Origin: Flavobacteriales bacterium
GTDB taxonomy: Bacteria > Bacteroidota > Bacteroidia > Flavobacteriales_F > PHOS-HE28
Length of the DNA: 64,000 nucleotides
Reading direction: 5' to 3'
NCBI GenBank assembly: GCA_016718655.1
Contig: JADKCV010000014.1
Location: 62,001-126,000, forward strand
The position numbers and the translations under genes were made by a program. Below, in pieces: positions 53,001 through 62,170 of the stretch; within the stretch, counting starts at the first letter, position 1, and each line of letters opens with the position of its first letter. Below the pieces are notes generated by a model. That model was not told the origin of the DNA. It ran no database searches and saw only the letters and a list, made by a program, of their open reading frames with translations.

Positions 53001-55227
53001 CCAAGGCATCCGGTGGATAGGTGGCGGTATCAATGGAACAGGGGAAGCCGATATCCGGGAGGCCATCGTTGTTGGCGTCCTCATGGCCGAGGTTGACCCG
53101 GGTAAGTTCGCATACCGTGGTGATCATTCCCGGAGCTATGCAACCGGGACAGTGGACGGCCATGTCGGCTCCTGTCTCTGCCACGGGGATCCAACAACCT
53201 CCGCCGCAGGTGCCAGGGGTCTGTTCCAGGTACATCCTCACGGTGTATTCGGTGGGTCCAACCTCCTTCGCGGGACAACAAGGCACCATGTCATAGTGGA
53301 ATGCTGCGCGGTTCAAGTACAACCTGAGCGCGTTGAACGTATTGAATCCGGTACCGGTGCCATATCGGAATAGGAAGGTGGTGCTGAAGTTCGATTGAAC
53401 TTCTGAGCTTGGCACAGTTGTCTCAGGCAGCACTGTTATGGTGCCATCGGTGAATCGCATGGAGGACGGGAGCAATGCCAATCCTGCTTCCGACTGCCAA
53501 TCGACACGCACATGGATGTTCCAGCTGCCGTCCGATTGGTCTTGAGCGATGATCTCGGGGTTGGTGCCATAGTCCGCCATGAAATTGGTCGTGGTGATGA
53601 CGAACTGCTCGACCGCATCCATATCACATATGGACCCGCTCGCAGGAGGATCCGGCCCGAGCATGTGTACAACTGGGGGGCTGAAGATCTGTGACCACCG
53701 GACATCGGCCGGGTCGGGCAATGCGGCGTTCGTGCTCATCCAATGTCCGCCAAGCGGATAAGCTGCATGGAGCAACGCGTCCTGACCATTGACCCCATGG
53801 ATGGATACGCCACAATCGTTATCACCCGTTACATGCACTGCCCAATGGTTGAGATCGACCGGTTCGTTGAACGCGGCATCCGACGCACAACATTGCCTGG
53901 TTGTGAACCTGAGCTCGAGTACCTCGTCCGGATCGAGCCTGGGAATGGAATATGACACATGCCATAAGGGTGGGGGCTCGGAAACGGGCCAATCCTGAAT
54001 GCAAAGTGGCAACGGACCAAGGCTGGCCGCCGTCCATGCAGCTTCCAGCGTCTCTACCGTGGTCGGTGTGATCACTACCCCATCGATCGTCAGTTCGGGT
54101 GCGTAGAGGTAGGTGAACCCTTTCATTCCCGCTTCACTACCGCGTTGGTTCCATACCACCAATTCCACCTCCACGTCATACGCAGGTGCATCAGTGCTCT
54201 GGTTCCGGATGTGGTAGGTCCAGGGTAGGGTGCCACCGGGGCAGGTCAGGTCGAATGGGAACAGGGTGCCCATTCCAGCGCCGGTGGGACCATCGGTGGT
54301 CACGCCCAACACAGGGTTGCTCGCTGTGCGCGCGATCGCAGCATCGAACCCATCCGAGCGACAGAGGTCATTGGGCACGGTGGAACCACAACCCCAGGCC
54401 AAGGTCAATGTGGTCACACAGGAAGGACTGAGGCAGACGTCCGGACAGAAGTACTCGGTGATCACTAGATCGGCACCGTATGGCAGATCCACGATCGTGA
54501 AAATGACCTCGCTCGAAATACCGGTTGGGGTGACATTGAAACTGGGTACCGCGGTCAATGAATGGTTGATCGACCCATTGGACCATTCGGCCGTCACGGA
54601 GGTGATGTTGATATTGGCTTCCAACGAGCCGCTGGTGACGGTGCGTGTGCATAATTCATTCGTGAACCGCACGCTGCCATTGAAGGTGCCGAACAAGGTA
54701 CCGTTGTTGCGGTAAACGAACTTCCTGTCACGGCTGCATTGTTGTGGATCGGGATCGAACAACGTGGACATCGTCAGGTCCGACTGAGCGTCCTGTTGCA
54801 CGAGCAGCGGGTAGTGGACCTCGAATTGGTGGGAAAGACCATTGACCATTGGAACGGTCGAGATCTGTTCAACAAGCGTCAACGCATTCTGGCCTCCAGC
54901 ACTCGGTTCTGGGATCAAGCTACAATCCATCCGGACCGTGTAAGCGAAGGACGATGGCAAGTGGTTGCCACTGACTGGAGAGACGACCAATTGGCCGGAA
55001 GGATCGAGCGAGCATGTGACCGTCTGATCCGAACCGACGAAGCTTGTGCCTGTAGCCAACGCGATCGTGATGGAGGAAAGCTGGGCGATCGTGTGCTCCA
55101 CCCGGAATTCAGCCTCGGAACAGACCACGATGGGCGTGTTAAGTGGGGTGATCACCACTGTTCCTTGTCCGAAGACCAGGAACGATCGGAAGGCACAGAT
55201 GTACAGGCAGAGTATGGTGCGCAACAT
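50081..55227 (-). CDS. Giant T9SS-exported protein with PKD domain, one frameshift
   Basis: Two overlapping frames join into about 1715 residues. The first starts at 55227 with a signal peptide (MLRTILCLYICAFRSFLVFG) and continues with long beta-rich, DUF11/adhesin-like segments containing many Cys. The second holds a PKD domain (AIHRWDFGDGTPPADIPDPT, with the WDFGDG hallmark) and a type A sorting domain (EYMIQPNPTRGTFELVVNA to the end). The break is near 51620; inserting one base gives FDHYTIDGLEQPVPPNGI. The gene follows the two-component system on the same strand, 100 bp after the response regulator stop, and its leader holds tandem hairpins. Confidence 0.85.
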
Positions 55228-55267
55228 GATAGGTCGGATTTGACCTATCGAAGGTCTTCCCTTCGAT
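55228..55267 (-). promoter_or_regulatory. Two overlapping hairpins directly before the giant gene start
   Basis: GATAGGTC (55228-55235) pairs with GACCTATC (55242-55249). ATCGAAGG (55247-55254) pairs with CCTTCGAT (55260-55267). The two stems share three bases, so they are mutually exclusive at the ends. They abut the ATG at 55227. Confidence 0.55.
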
Positions 55268-55277
55268 CCCGCGCTCC

Positions 55278-55292
55278 ATCATCAGAAATGAT
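55278..55292. promoter_or_regulatory. Dyad ATCAT-CAGAA-ATGAT, candidate operator
   Basis: A perfect 5-bp inverted repeat with 5-bp spacer, 51 bp upstream of the giant gene. Related sites lie at 48201-48215 (one mismatch), 49741-49755 (weaker) and 59013-59027 (upstream of the sensor kinase, weaker). Confidence 0.4.
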
Positions 55293-55327
55293 CATACCAC
55301 GAGGATCCATTGGAACTGATGACCCCA

Positions 55328-55993
55328 CTACCGCGCCCTACCCGTTCGCTTGAGCATCTCAACACGGTTCTGCACATGCAGCTTCTCGTAGATGCTACGC
55401 ACATGGCTGCGGACGGTGGTGATGCTCACAAAGAGCTCATTGGCGATCTCCTTCGCCTTCAACCCCTCGCTCAGCAGATCGAGCACCTGCTGTTCCCGGT
55501 CCGTCAACCGTTCACCGTTCTCCAACGGTTTCACGCCAAAGCTGCTCACCACCTTGCGCGCGATGCTGCCTGTCATGGGACTTCCCCCTTGGTACACGAG
55601 CCGGACCGCATCCACCAATTCCTCCAAGGGCGCACGCTTCAGGATATAGCCGGTGGCACCCGCCTTCAAGGCACTGAAGATCTTCTCATCATCCTCGTGC
55701 ACCGTGCAGATGAGCACTTGCGTGGAGGGCGCCCGGGCCTTGATCAACCGGGTCAGGTCGATGCCGTTCATCGGCACGGGCATGGTCCGGTCCTGAAGAT
55801 TGATGTCCATGATCACCACATCGAAGTGTTCCGCTTCGATGGCACGCAATGCTGAACCAGGGTCCGCCGCTGCTCGGCAGCTCAGGTCGGGAATGGATGC
55901 GAGCAGTTCGGCGAAGCGGGATCGGAAATCGTCGTGATCCTCGACCAACAGGATACGTAATGAGGGGACGGGGCGGTCGGCGAGGGCGATCAT
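55328..55993 (-). CDS. LuxR/NarL-type response regulator
   Basis: The 221-residue protein has a receiver domain (LRILLVEDHDDFRSRFAELL; phospho-acceptor Asp in DVVIMDINLQD; Thr/Lys switch in STQVLICTVHED and GYILKRAPLEELVDAV) and a LuxR-type helix-turn-helix (LTDREQQVLDLLSEGLKAKE, IANELFVSITTVRSHVRSIY). It should be phosphorylated by the adjacent kinase, whose stop overlaps its start by 4 bp (ATGA), and bind DNA as a dimer. The giant T9SS gene directly downstream is the most obvious target. Confidence 0.95.
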   Translation of the reverse strand: MIALADRPVPSLRILLVEDHDDFRSRFAELLASIPDLSCRAAADPGSALRAIEAEHFDVVIMDINLQDRTMPVPMNGIDLTRLIKARAPSTQVLICTVHEDDEKIFSALKAGATGYILKRAPLEELVDAVRLVYQGGSPMTGSIARKVVSSFGVKPLENGERLTDREQQVLDLLSEGLKAKEIANELFVSITTVRSHVRSIYEKLHVQNRVEMLKRTGRAR

Positions 55994-58947
55994 GCTATTT
56001 GTGTCGGAATGGGTACGGTGATCGTGGTGCGGGTGCCAGTGGGTCCAAGTGGTTCGGTCCGAAGTGTGCCGCTCAATCGGTCGAGTCGCTCCATGATGTT
56101 CGCTTTGCAGTGTCCGTTCCTACCATTGGGCCCGTTCATCGGACGAAGGGTGCCGTCATCCTCCAGGATGATGATCATTTCATGATCGTGGAAGGACAGG
56201 ACAACGCGCAGTGTATGTACCACATTGTGCTGATGGCATTCTGCAACAATTCCTTCACCACCAGATAAAGGTCCCTTCGCTCCTTCGAGGAACAGGGAAC
56301 GGGAGGACCATTGAGGAATGGGCTGGGTGCGGAAGACCAGGTCGTGGGAAGCTGCGAATTGCTCGGCGTAGCGTTGGATGAACGCCAATGTGCTCCGCAA
56401 CTCATCATCCGCAGGGTCCAAGCTCCAGATGATCTCATCGATCTTATGCATCAACGAATGGGCATGCTTGTCCAAGCTCGCCAGTTGTTCGAGTTGCCGT
56501 GGAGGGATCGTTGCCGAGCTGGTCGTTTGCCGTGTGAGCAGGAGCAAATGGCTGATGTCGGCACCCAGGTCGTCGTGCAACTCGCTTGCGATCCGGTGGC
56601 GCTCTTCTTGCGTGGCGAGTTGTTTCAAGAGCGCATCCTTGTGTCGCCGTACGTTGGAGCGGAAGTAGGCCCGCGTGAGCAGGAATAGGAACGTTGCGCA
56701 AAGGACAACAGCGGCGAACAGGGCCAACGAGGTACGATACCAAGGTGGCAGAACACTGACAGTCACCGTGCGAATGGAACTCCAAGGACCGTGGGGGAGG
56801 GAGGCCCTGAAGTGGAAGTCGTGCCTGCCAGCGGTCAGCCCATTGAACTGTGTAACTCGTTCGGTCGGCTGCCATGGACCATCCAACGAGGTCGACCATT
56901 CGATGCGGATCTGCTCCGGCGCTGTGTACGCAAGGGCGGTTAGGGCGATCGTCAACCGGTCGCCCAGGAGCATCTCGACCGAGTCCTTCAAGGCTTTGAT
57001 GGTGTCGTTGACCAACACCTGTTGAACATGCAACAACGGTCTCACTACAGCCGGACCCTTCAGCGGTAACGGTACGATGCACAGACCATCCGGTGTGGCG
57101 AGATAGAGGTGCTGGTCATCCCCATCGATATCCTCGACATCCCTCAAGGGTGATACGCCGGTGGGGCGGAACACCTGGATCCGTTGCTCGCCGAGCGGGT
57201 CCTCGATGATGTATGCGCCAGCATCCGTGGCGACCAGTATGCGTCCATCACGCACCACAGCAGCCTTGCATTGATCACTGGTCGCCCCGTTCCCCGTGGT
57301 GAACCGGGCCAGGATGTCGCCGTTGCGCAACAAGAATGTTCCATTTCCCGTCGTAGCGATCACCAACGTACCATCCTCCAGCGCATCGATATCGGTGATC
57401 CGAACATGGGAGCCGGGTATCGGGACCTGTATCGAGGTGCCCTCCTCCTTCTTCAGGCGATGCAGCAGGTCCATCGTTTCGAACCAGATGGTGCCATCGG
57501 GCATCACATGGGGAGCGTAGATCCGTTGGATCCCTGCATGGTAACGCTTGCGGTACGCGAATACAAGACCGTATTCACCATCCTCGAGCACTGCCAGTCC
57601 AAATGCGCTGGCTGCTACGGTGCCGTCCGCCCCTGTCGCAAGCGATTTCTGCCCCCAATCGAGGAGTACTTCACCCTGGGTCATTCGGTCGTCCAAGACC
57701 TTGACGAACTCCACCTTGGATCCCCTACCGGAACCAAAACGACCGCTTCGCATGTCCGTGGTGAACCAAATGGCACCATCCGCCGCTTCCTGCAGGTCGC
57801 GTACACGTTCCCGCGCCGGTTGCGGTACGGGTGGTAGTAGGAGTGTATCCATGAGGTCCCCCCGAAGCCGTAGGATGGCACCTCCAGCCGTTCCGAAGAT
57901 CACGTCTCCAGCCTTGGTCATCAGCACCGAGGTCACCGTCCTATGCCGTTGCTCTCGCGATGCTTGTATCAGGCTCAACTCACGGTCCGCTTTCGATATG
58001 AGCACCACGCCTTCCCCATCCGTGCTGCACCAAATGTTCTCCTCACTATCCTCGAAGAGCATGTGCACCATCAAATGCTCCAGGATCAGCGTTGTGGGTC
58101 GTTCCCGGTCCACGGGGTAACGCTTCACGATGCCGTATCCACCAGTGGCATGCCAGATCGTACCGTCCTTGAACAGGTGCGGCGGTCTGAAAGCGGCCGG
58201 TGGGTGGGCATGCGTCACAGGAATAGCGGTATCGACGTCATCATGGAGGACCAACGGTCCATTCGCACCGTTCGCGACCAACGAATCCCCGGAAACGGAG
58301 ACCATGGGTATGCCGTTGAGCTGTGCCCCCCATGAACGCAGCAATCCCGGCTCACCGGCTCGACACGCATACAGGGATCCGTTCACGACAACCCGCACAC
58401 GCCCATTTCCCAAACGCAGCGGCAGTACCATAGCCTTTTGCGGAGGTGTGAATCGGTGATCCGCTACCGAATGGGTCCTGACCTTGCCGGCTCGCCAGCT
58501 ATACAACTCGCCGCCAATGCCGCCGAACCAGTAGTAGCCCTCATCGTCTACAGCCATTCCTAGGAATCCCGAAGCGGGTCGGATCTGTGCGAATTCGGGA
58601 TGATCCTTCAACCCATAGGCCTTTTCGTTCGCGATGTATGAGAGTCGGCCGTTCAGCATCAAACACCAGATCCGTCCGATCGGATCCTCGTACATGGAAA
58701 GCACTTCGTTGTCCGAAAGCCCGTCACTCGAGGTCCAGATCCGCATGGTGCTGCCGTCATACCGCGCTAGGCCTGCGTCGGTGCCGAACCACATATAGCC
58801 CTCCCGGTCCTGAAGGATGCCGTAAACGGTATTGCTTGGTAGCCCATCGTTCACGGTCAAGACCGAATAGGGCGGTGACTGGGCGACCACGCTCGACGTG
58901 AGCGACGTGGTTAGAAGGACGTTCAGGATGTGCCGCACCAACTTCAT
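55990..58947 (-). CDS. Propeller-type sensor histidine kinase (two-component regulator propeller, Y_Y_Y, HisKA_3)
   Basis: The 985-residue protein has a signal peptide and a periplasmic seven-bladed reg_prop region (GLPSNTVYGILQDREGYMWF, GLARYDGSTMRIWTSSDGLS and later blades). A Y_Y_Y-like domain, one membrane segment (TSLALFAAVVLCATFLFLLT) and HisKA_3 (RHRIASELHDDLGADISHLL, His phospho-acceptor) follow, then an HATPase domain (IIILEDDGTLRPMNG, IMERLDRLSGTLRTEP). The N-box region is garbled in frame (GPLSGGEGIVAECHQHN). An adjacent frame reads RRDLYLVVKELLQNA, so two compensating indels lie near 56283 and 56243. It overlaps the response regulator by 4 bp. Confidence 0.92.
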   Translation of the reverse strand: MKLVRHILNVLLTTSLTSSVVAQSPPYSVLTVNDGLPSNTVYGILQDREGYMWFGTDAGLARYDGSTMRIWTSSDGLSDNEVLSMYEDPIGRIWCLMLNGRLSYIANEKAYGLKDHPEFAQIRPASGFLGMAVDDEGYYWFGGIGGELYSWRAGKVRTHSVADHRFTPPQKAMVLPLRLGNGRVRVVVNGSLYACRAGEPGLLRSWGAQLNGIPMVSVSGDSLVANGANGPLVLHDDVDTAIPVTHAHPPAAFRPPHLFKDGTIWHATGGYGIVKRYPVDRERPTTLILEHLMVHMLFEDSEENIWCSTDGEGVVLISKADRELSLIQASREQRHRTVTSVLMTKAGDVIFGTAGGAILRLRGDLMDTLLLPPVPQPARERVRDLQEAADGAIWFTTDMRSGRFGSGRGSKVEFVKVLDDRMTQGEVLLDWGQKSLATGADGTVAASAFGLAVLEDGEYGLVFAYRKRYHAGIQRIYAPHVMPDGTIWFETMDLLHRLKKEEGTSIQVPIPGSHVRITDIDALEDGTLVIATTGNGTFLLRNGDILARFTTGNGATSDQCKAAVVRDGRILVATDAGAYIIEDPLGEQRIQVFRPTGVSPLRDVEDIDGDDQHLYLATPDGLCIVPLPLKGPAVVRPLLHVQQVLVNDTIKALKDSVEMLLGDRLTIALTALAYTAPEQIRIEWSTSLDGPWQPTERVTQFNGLTAGRHDFHFRASLPHGPWSSIRTVTVSVLPPWYRTSLALFAAVVLCATFLFLLTRAYFRSNVRRHKDALLKQLATQEERHRIASELHDDLGADISHLLLLTRQTTSSATIPPRQLEQLASLDKHAHSLMHKIDEIIWSLDPADDELRSTLAFIQRYAEQFAASHDLVFRTQPIPQWSSRSLFLEGAKGPLSGGEGIVAECHQHNVVHTLRVVLSFHDHEMIIILEDDGTLRPMNGPNGRNGHCKANIMERLDRLSGTLRTEPLGPTGTRTTITVPIPTQIA

Positions 58948-58984
58948 CTTGGGCCATTGATCATCTCCATGGCCTGCGAGGCCT

Positions 58985-59275
58985 AAGTTCGAACCAAAAC
59001 AGGGAACAGTGGGTCATCAGAACTGAGGAGCATCCCCGCCACGGTCCAGTGATCCCCAAGAGCCGTTCGACGGCGACCGGAACCTGTACGAGCCGCTCCA
59101 TGCCAATTGGCCGAAGCAGTGTTCTCCGCAAGGCGAAAGGAACGTGGTCGGTTCACGTGCATCCATGATGCATGCTCATCCAATGAGCCCATGGGAAACA
59201 ACGGTCTTCGGCCCCTCACACCATGGGTCGCCACAACGCGCACGATACACGCCACCAAGGGATCGCTCTCACAAC
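58985..59275. other. Divergent intergenic region of the two-component system
   Basis: About 290 bp separating the sensor kinase from the divergent small secreted protein gene. It contains GTCATCAGAACTGAG (59013-59027), a weak relative of the dyad found upstream of the giant gene. No coding frame is convincing. Confidence 0.35.
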
Positions 59276-59287
59276 GATCTTCGCAGC

Positions 59288-59608
59288 ATGAAGCCACTAC
59301 TCATCGCGCTTGCTCTTTCGCTGTTCAGTGTAGGATCGACCGTAGCACAGACCGTCCATGACTACGTTTCCGTCGATTTCTCGCCGAGCGAACGGAAATT
59401 GGGGGTGTTCTCTTCGGTGGATGGGGCGAACGTGATCGACCTCAAGGTCACCAACATGAGCGATCGGGATAAGGATATCCTGACCTTCTTCGCCACCATC
59501 CAGGAATTGGAGGCCAAGGGTTGGGTGGTCACCGACACCCACATCTTTCCGGTCACATCGAAAGGGTTCGCGATGTACGTCTGGTTCCTCCGTCGCGCCA
59601 AATCCTGA
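59288..59608 (+). CDS. Small secreted protein of unknown function (family member 3)
   Basis: The 106-residue protein has a signal peptide (MKPLLIALALSLFSVGSTVA) then QTVHDYVSVDFSPSERKLGV, TFFATIQELEAKGWVVTDTH and the end FAMYVWFLRRAKS. It shares the order VHDY..., (K/Q)ELE(V/A)xGWVxxD and YxWFxxxxK with the genes at 45753 and 46221. The function is unknown. GATCTTCG (59276-59283) lies 4 nt before the ATG. It is 4 bp upstream of the DinB-like gene, so the two may be co-transcribed. Confidence 0.7.
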   Translation: MKPLLIALALSLFSVGSTVAQTVHDYVSVDFSPSERKLGVFSSVDGANVIDLKVTNMSDRDKDILTFFATIQELEAKGWVVTDTHIFPVTSKGFAMYVWFLRRAKS

Positions 59609-59612
59609 CCTC

Positions 59613-60146
59613 ATGCACCTCGATCCCCTTCAGTATCCCATCGGCCGGCTCGTGCCCGGTACGCGTGCCGGAACACCCCAGCGAAAGGCCGAGTGTGTCC
59701 GTATCCTCGCCGCGTTCCCTGGCCAGCTGCGGACCGCCCTTGCGGGCTTGAGCGATGCCCAGGTCGATGCACCTTACCGACCCGGGGGATGGACGGTCAG
59801 GCAGGTGACGCATCACTTGGCGGACAGCCATATGAACGCACTGATCCGGTTCAAACACGCCCTTTGTTCGGACGGGATCAGGATACTTCCCTACCCTCAG
59901 GATGCTTGGTGCGCACAAGCGGATGTGCGTTTGCCGGTTTCGGCATCGTTGTCCATTCTGGATGGGGTGCACCAGCGTTGGTCCGCCCTGTTGCATGGCA
60001 TGTCCGAAGCCGAGTTCGGGATGAGCTACTTCCATCCGGATGATGGCAAGGCTGTTCGATTGGACGAGGCCATGGAGATGTACGTGTGGCATTCAGCCCA
60101 TCACCTGGCCCACATCACGGGACTCCGGGAGCGCGAAGGGTGGTAG
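59613..60146 (+). CDS. DinB/YfiT-family putative metal-dependent protein
   Basis: The 177-residue protein has the YfiT-type DinB layout: YPIGRLVPGTRAGTPQRKAE, YRPGGWTVRQVTHHLADSHM (first His motif, about residues 52-71), NALIRFKHALCSDGIRIL, and AMEMYVWHSAHHLAHITGLR (last His motif). The three His form the metal site. Relatives are described as bacillithiol or other thiol S-transferases, but the acceptor thiol in this organism is unknown. It starts 4 bp after the small secreted protein gene. Confidence 0.88.
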   Translation: MHLDPLQYPIGRLVPGTRAGTPQRKAECVRILAAFPGQLRTALAGLSDAQVDAPYRPGGWTVRQVTHHLADSHMNALIRFKHALCSDGIRILPYPQDAWCAQADVRLPVSASLSILDGVHQRWSALLHGMSEAEFGMSYFHPDDGKAVRLDEAMEMYVWHSAHHLAHITGLREREGW

Positions 60147-60242
60147 GTCCTTTCCCGGCGATCTCGTTGGTGTGCTATTCGACCCGGTGCTGTCCTTATC
60201 CGTTCTGGCAACCTGTCGAAAGGTTCTCCGTAGAACGGGGCC

Positions 60243-62132
60243 ATGTTCACGCCTCGCCACTCATTCGCTTTGGTCGTAACGTCGATCTTCGTCATGCCAC
60301 TGGCTGCTCAGACCGGCCCAGGTGGTGTGGGGAACAGCACCACGAACGTGCTTTGGTTGGGAGCGGACCACGGGGTTTTCAGCGATGCTGGCCTGACACC
60401 AGCTGTTAGCGGCGCGAACGCATGGCAGTGGAACGACCGGTCCGGTAATGGATCGAACGCCATGCAGGCAATGGCCGCACAACGCCCCAACTACATTTCG
60501 GGAGCGCTCAATGGTAAGCCGGTGTTGCGATTCACCGCCGCCAATACCGACCGGATGCTGGCCACGGGCATTCCCAGTGCCAACCGCGCTTCCGTGTGGG
60601 TCGTGGCGCGCTACTCCTCATTGCCTTCACCGAACCCCGGTCTGTTGCAAGGTGCCGCCACAGGTGACGCCTATTCCGCCACACCTGCATTGAAGAACAT
60701 GGGTATGTGGGTCTCATCAGCCACCACCCAGGTGTGGGGCCGTGGTATCCAGACGGATGGGACTTCACGCAATGTGACGATGGCAACGGCATTGGCAACC
60801 GCCACGCCATACGTCCTCAATACGATGTACCGACAGTCGGCCATCTCGCAATATGTGAACCATGGTCCAGCTGGTTCAGTGGCCAGTAACGGCACGTTGC
60901 GGTCCTGGACCGATATGGCCATCGGTGCCCAAGCGGGTACGGAGAACTGGAACGGGGATATTGCTGAGGTCATCGCCTTCAACGTGGACGTGAACGAGGC
61001 CCAACGCCTGATCATCACCAGCTATCTCGCCGCGAAATACGGTATGACGCTTACCGCATCCACGGATGTATACCGCGAGGACCAACCTGCACGGGGCAAC
61101 TACGACCATGAGGTGGCCGGTATCGGCCGCATCAACTCCGGTAACCTGCACACCGATTCACGCGGCACCGGCATCGTTCGCATCTCCAATCCGACCGGTC
61201 TAGGCAACAACGAGTTCATGATCTGGGGCCATGACAATGGCGTGTTGGGGGCATGGGGCGTAGGAGACGTACCATCCGGCGTGGAAGGTCGTTTCCAACG
61301 AACTTGGCGGGTTTCCGAGCGCAACGGCTCCGGCACTAACTCGGTGGACGTGGGTGCCGTGGATATCGCATTCGATCTCACAGGCCTCGGCCCCGTTGAC
61401 CCGGCTCACCTCCGATTGCTGGTCGATTCCGATAACGACGGTTCGTTCAGTGACGAGACGGGCGTGGAAGGATCCTACCTGGTGAGTGGCGCCCTTTATC
61501 GTTTCGATGCAGTGACACTCATCTCCGATGGCATCCGTTTCACCCTTGGTACCACGGACCTCGGAGCGACACCGCTGCCCGTTGAACTGGTATCCTTCAC
61601 GGCAGAACCGACATCCGATGCACAGGTGCGTTTGGATTGGGTGACGGCCACGGAGGTGGACAATGACCGATTCATCGTGGAACATTCACCGGACATGGAA
61701 CACTGGAGTTCGGTGGCGAGCGTGGATGCCGTTGGCAACAGCACGACCCTTATTTCCTATTCGGTCATGGATCCCGCCCCGTTCGCGGGATTGAACTATT
61801 ACCGCCTCCGGCAGGTCGACGTGAACGGGATGGAGGAACTATTCCCGGTGCGCACCGTGACCATCGAACAGGACGGGAGGGACAGACTCCTTTTCCAACC
61901 GAACCCATCATCAGGGCTTGTCAAGGTCAAGGCGCTCGTGGACCCGTTCGCGATCCATCTGGTGAACTTGTTCGATGGGATGGGAAGGTGTGTTCATACG
62001 CGATCCATGACCGGTTCGGAGCTGATGACCGGGACTCTGGACCTGACAAAGGTCCCTCCGGGCGCCTACCTGATGCACATTGAATGTGATGGGCAGCGGC
62101 GCACCGGAAGACTACAGTTGCTCACGGAATGA
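60243..62132 (+). CDS. T9SS-exported LamG-like protein
   Basis: The 629-residue protein has a signal peptide (MFTPRHSFALVVTSIFVMPLAAQ) and a concanavalin/LamG-type N-terminal domain of the sort seen in Bacteroidota surface proteins (WNDRSGNGSNAMQAMAAQRP, GKPVLRFTAANTDRMLATGI, GDIAEVIAFNVDVNEAQRLI, ITSYLAAKYGMTL). A middle segment (HEVAGIGRINSGNLH) and the linker LPVELVSFTAEPTSDAQVRL follow, with a type A sorting domain at the end (LLFQPNPSSGLVKVKALVD). It probably binds carbohydrate or matrix; the ligand is unknown. No frameshift is seen. Confidence 0.88.
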   Translation: MFTPRHSFALVVTSIFVMPLAAQTGPGGVGNSTTNVLWLGADHGVFSDAGLTPAVSGANAWQWNDRSGNGSNAMQAMAAQRPNYISGALNGKPVLRFTAANTDRMLATGIPSANRASVWVVARYSSLPSPNPGLLQGAATGDAYSATPALKNMGMWVSSATTQVWGRGIQTDGTSRNVTMATALATATPYVLNTMYRQSAISQYVNHGPAGSVASNGTLRSWTDMAIGAQAGTENWNGDIAEVIAFNVDVNEAQRLIITSYLAAKYGMTLTASTDVYREDQPARGNYDHEVAGIGRINSGNLHTDSRGTGIVRISNPTGLGNNEFMIWGHDNGVLGAWGVGDVPSGVEGRFQRTWRVSERNGSGTNSVDVGAVDIAFDLTGLGPVDPAHLRLLVDSDNDGSFSDETGVEGSYLVSGALYRFDAVTLISDGIRFTLGTTDLGATPLPVELVSFTAEPTSDAQVRLDWVTATEVDNDRFIVEHSPDMEHWSSVASVDAVGNSTTLISYSVMDPAPFAGLNYYRLRQVDVNGMEELFPVRTVTIEQDGRDRLLFQPNPSSGLVKVKALVDPFAIHLVNLFDGMGRCVHTRSMTGSELMTGTLDLTKVPPGAYLMHIECDGQRRTGRLQLLTE

Positions 62133-62170
62133 TGCTGCTGTTCGGAGGCTGACGTTCTTCGTCCGTTCGC

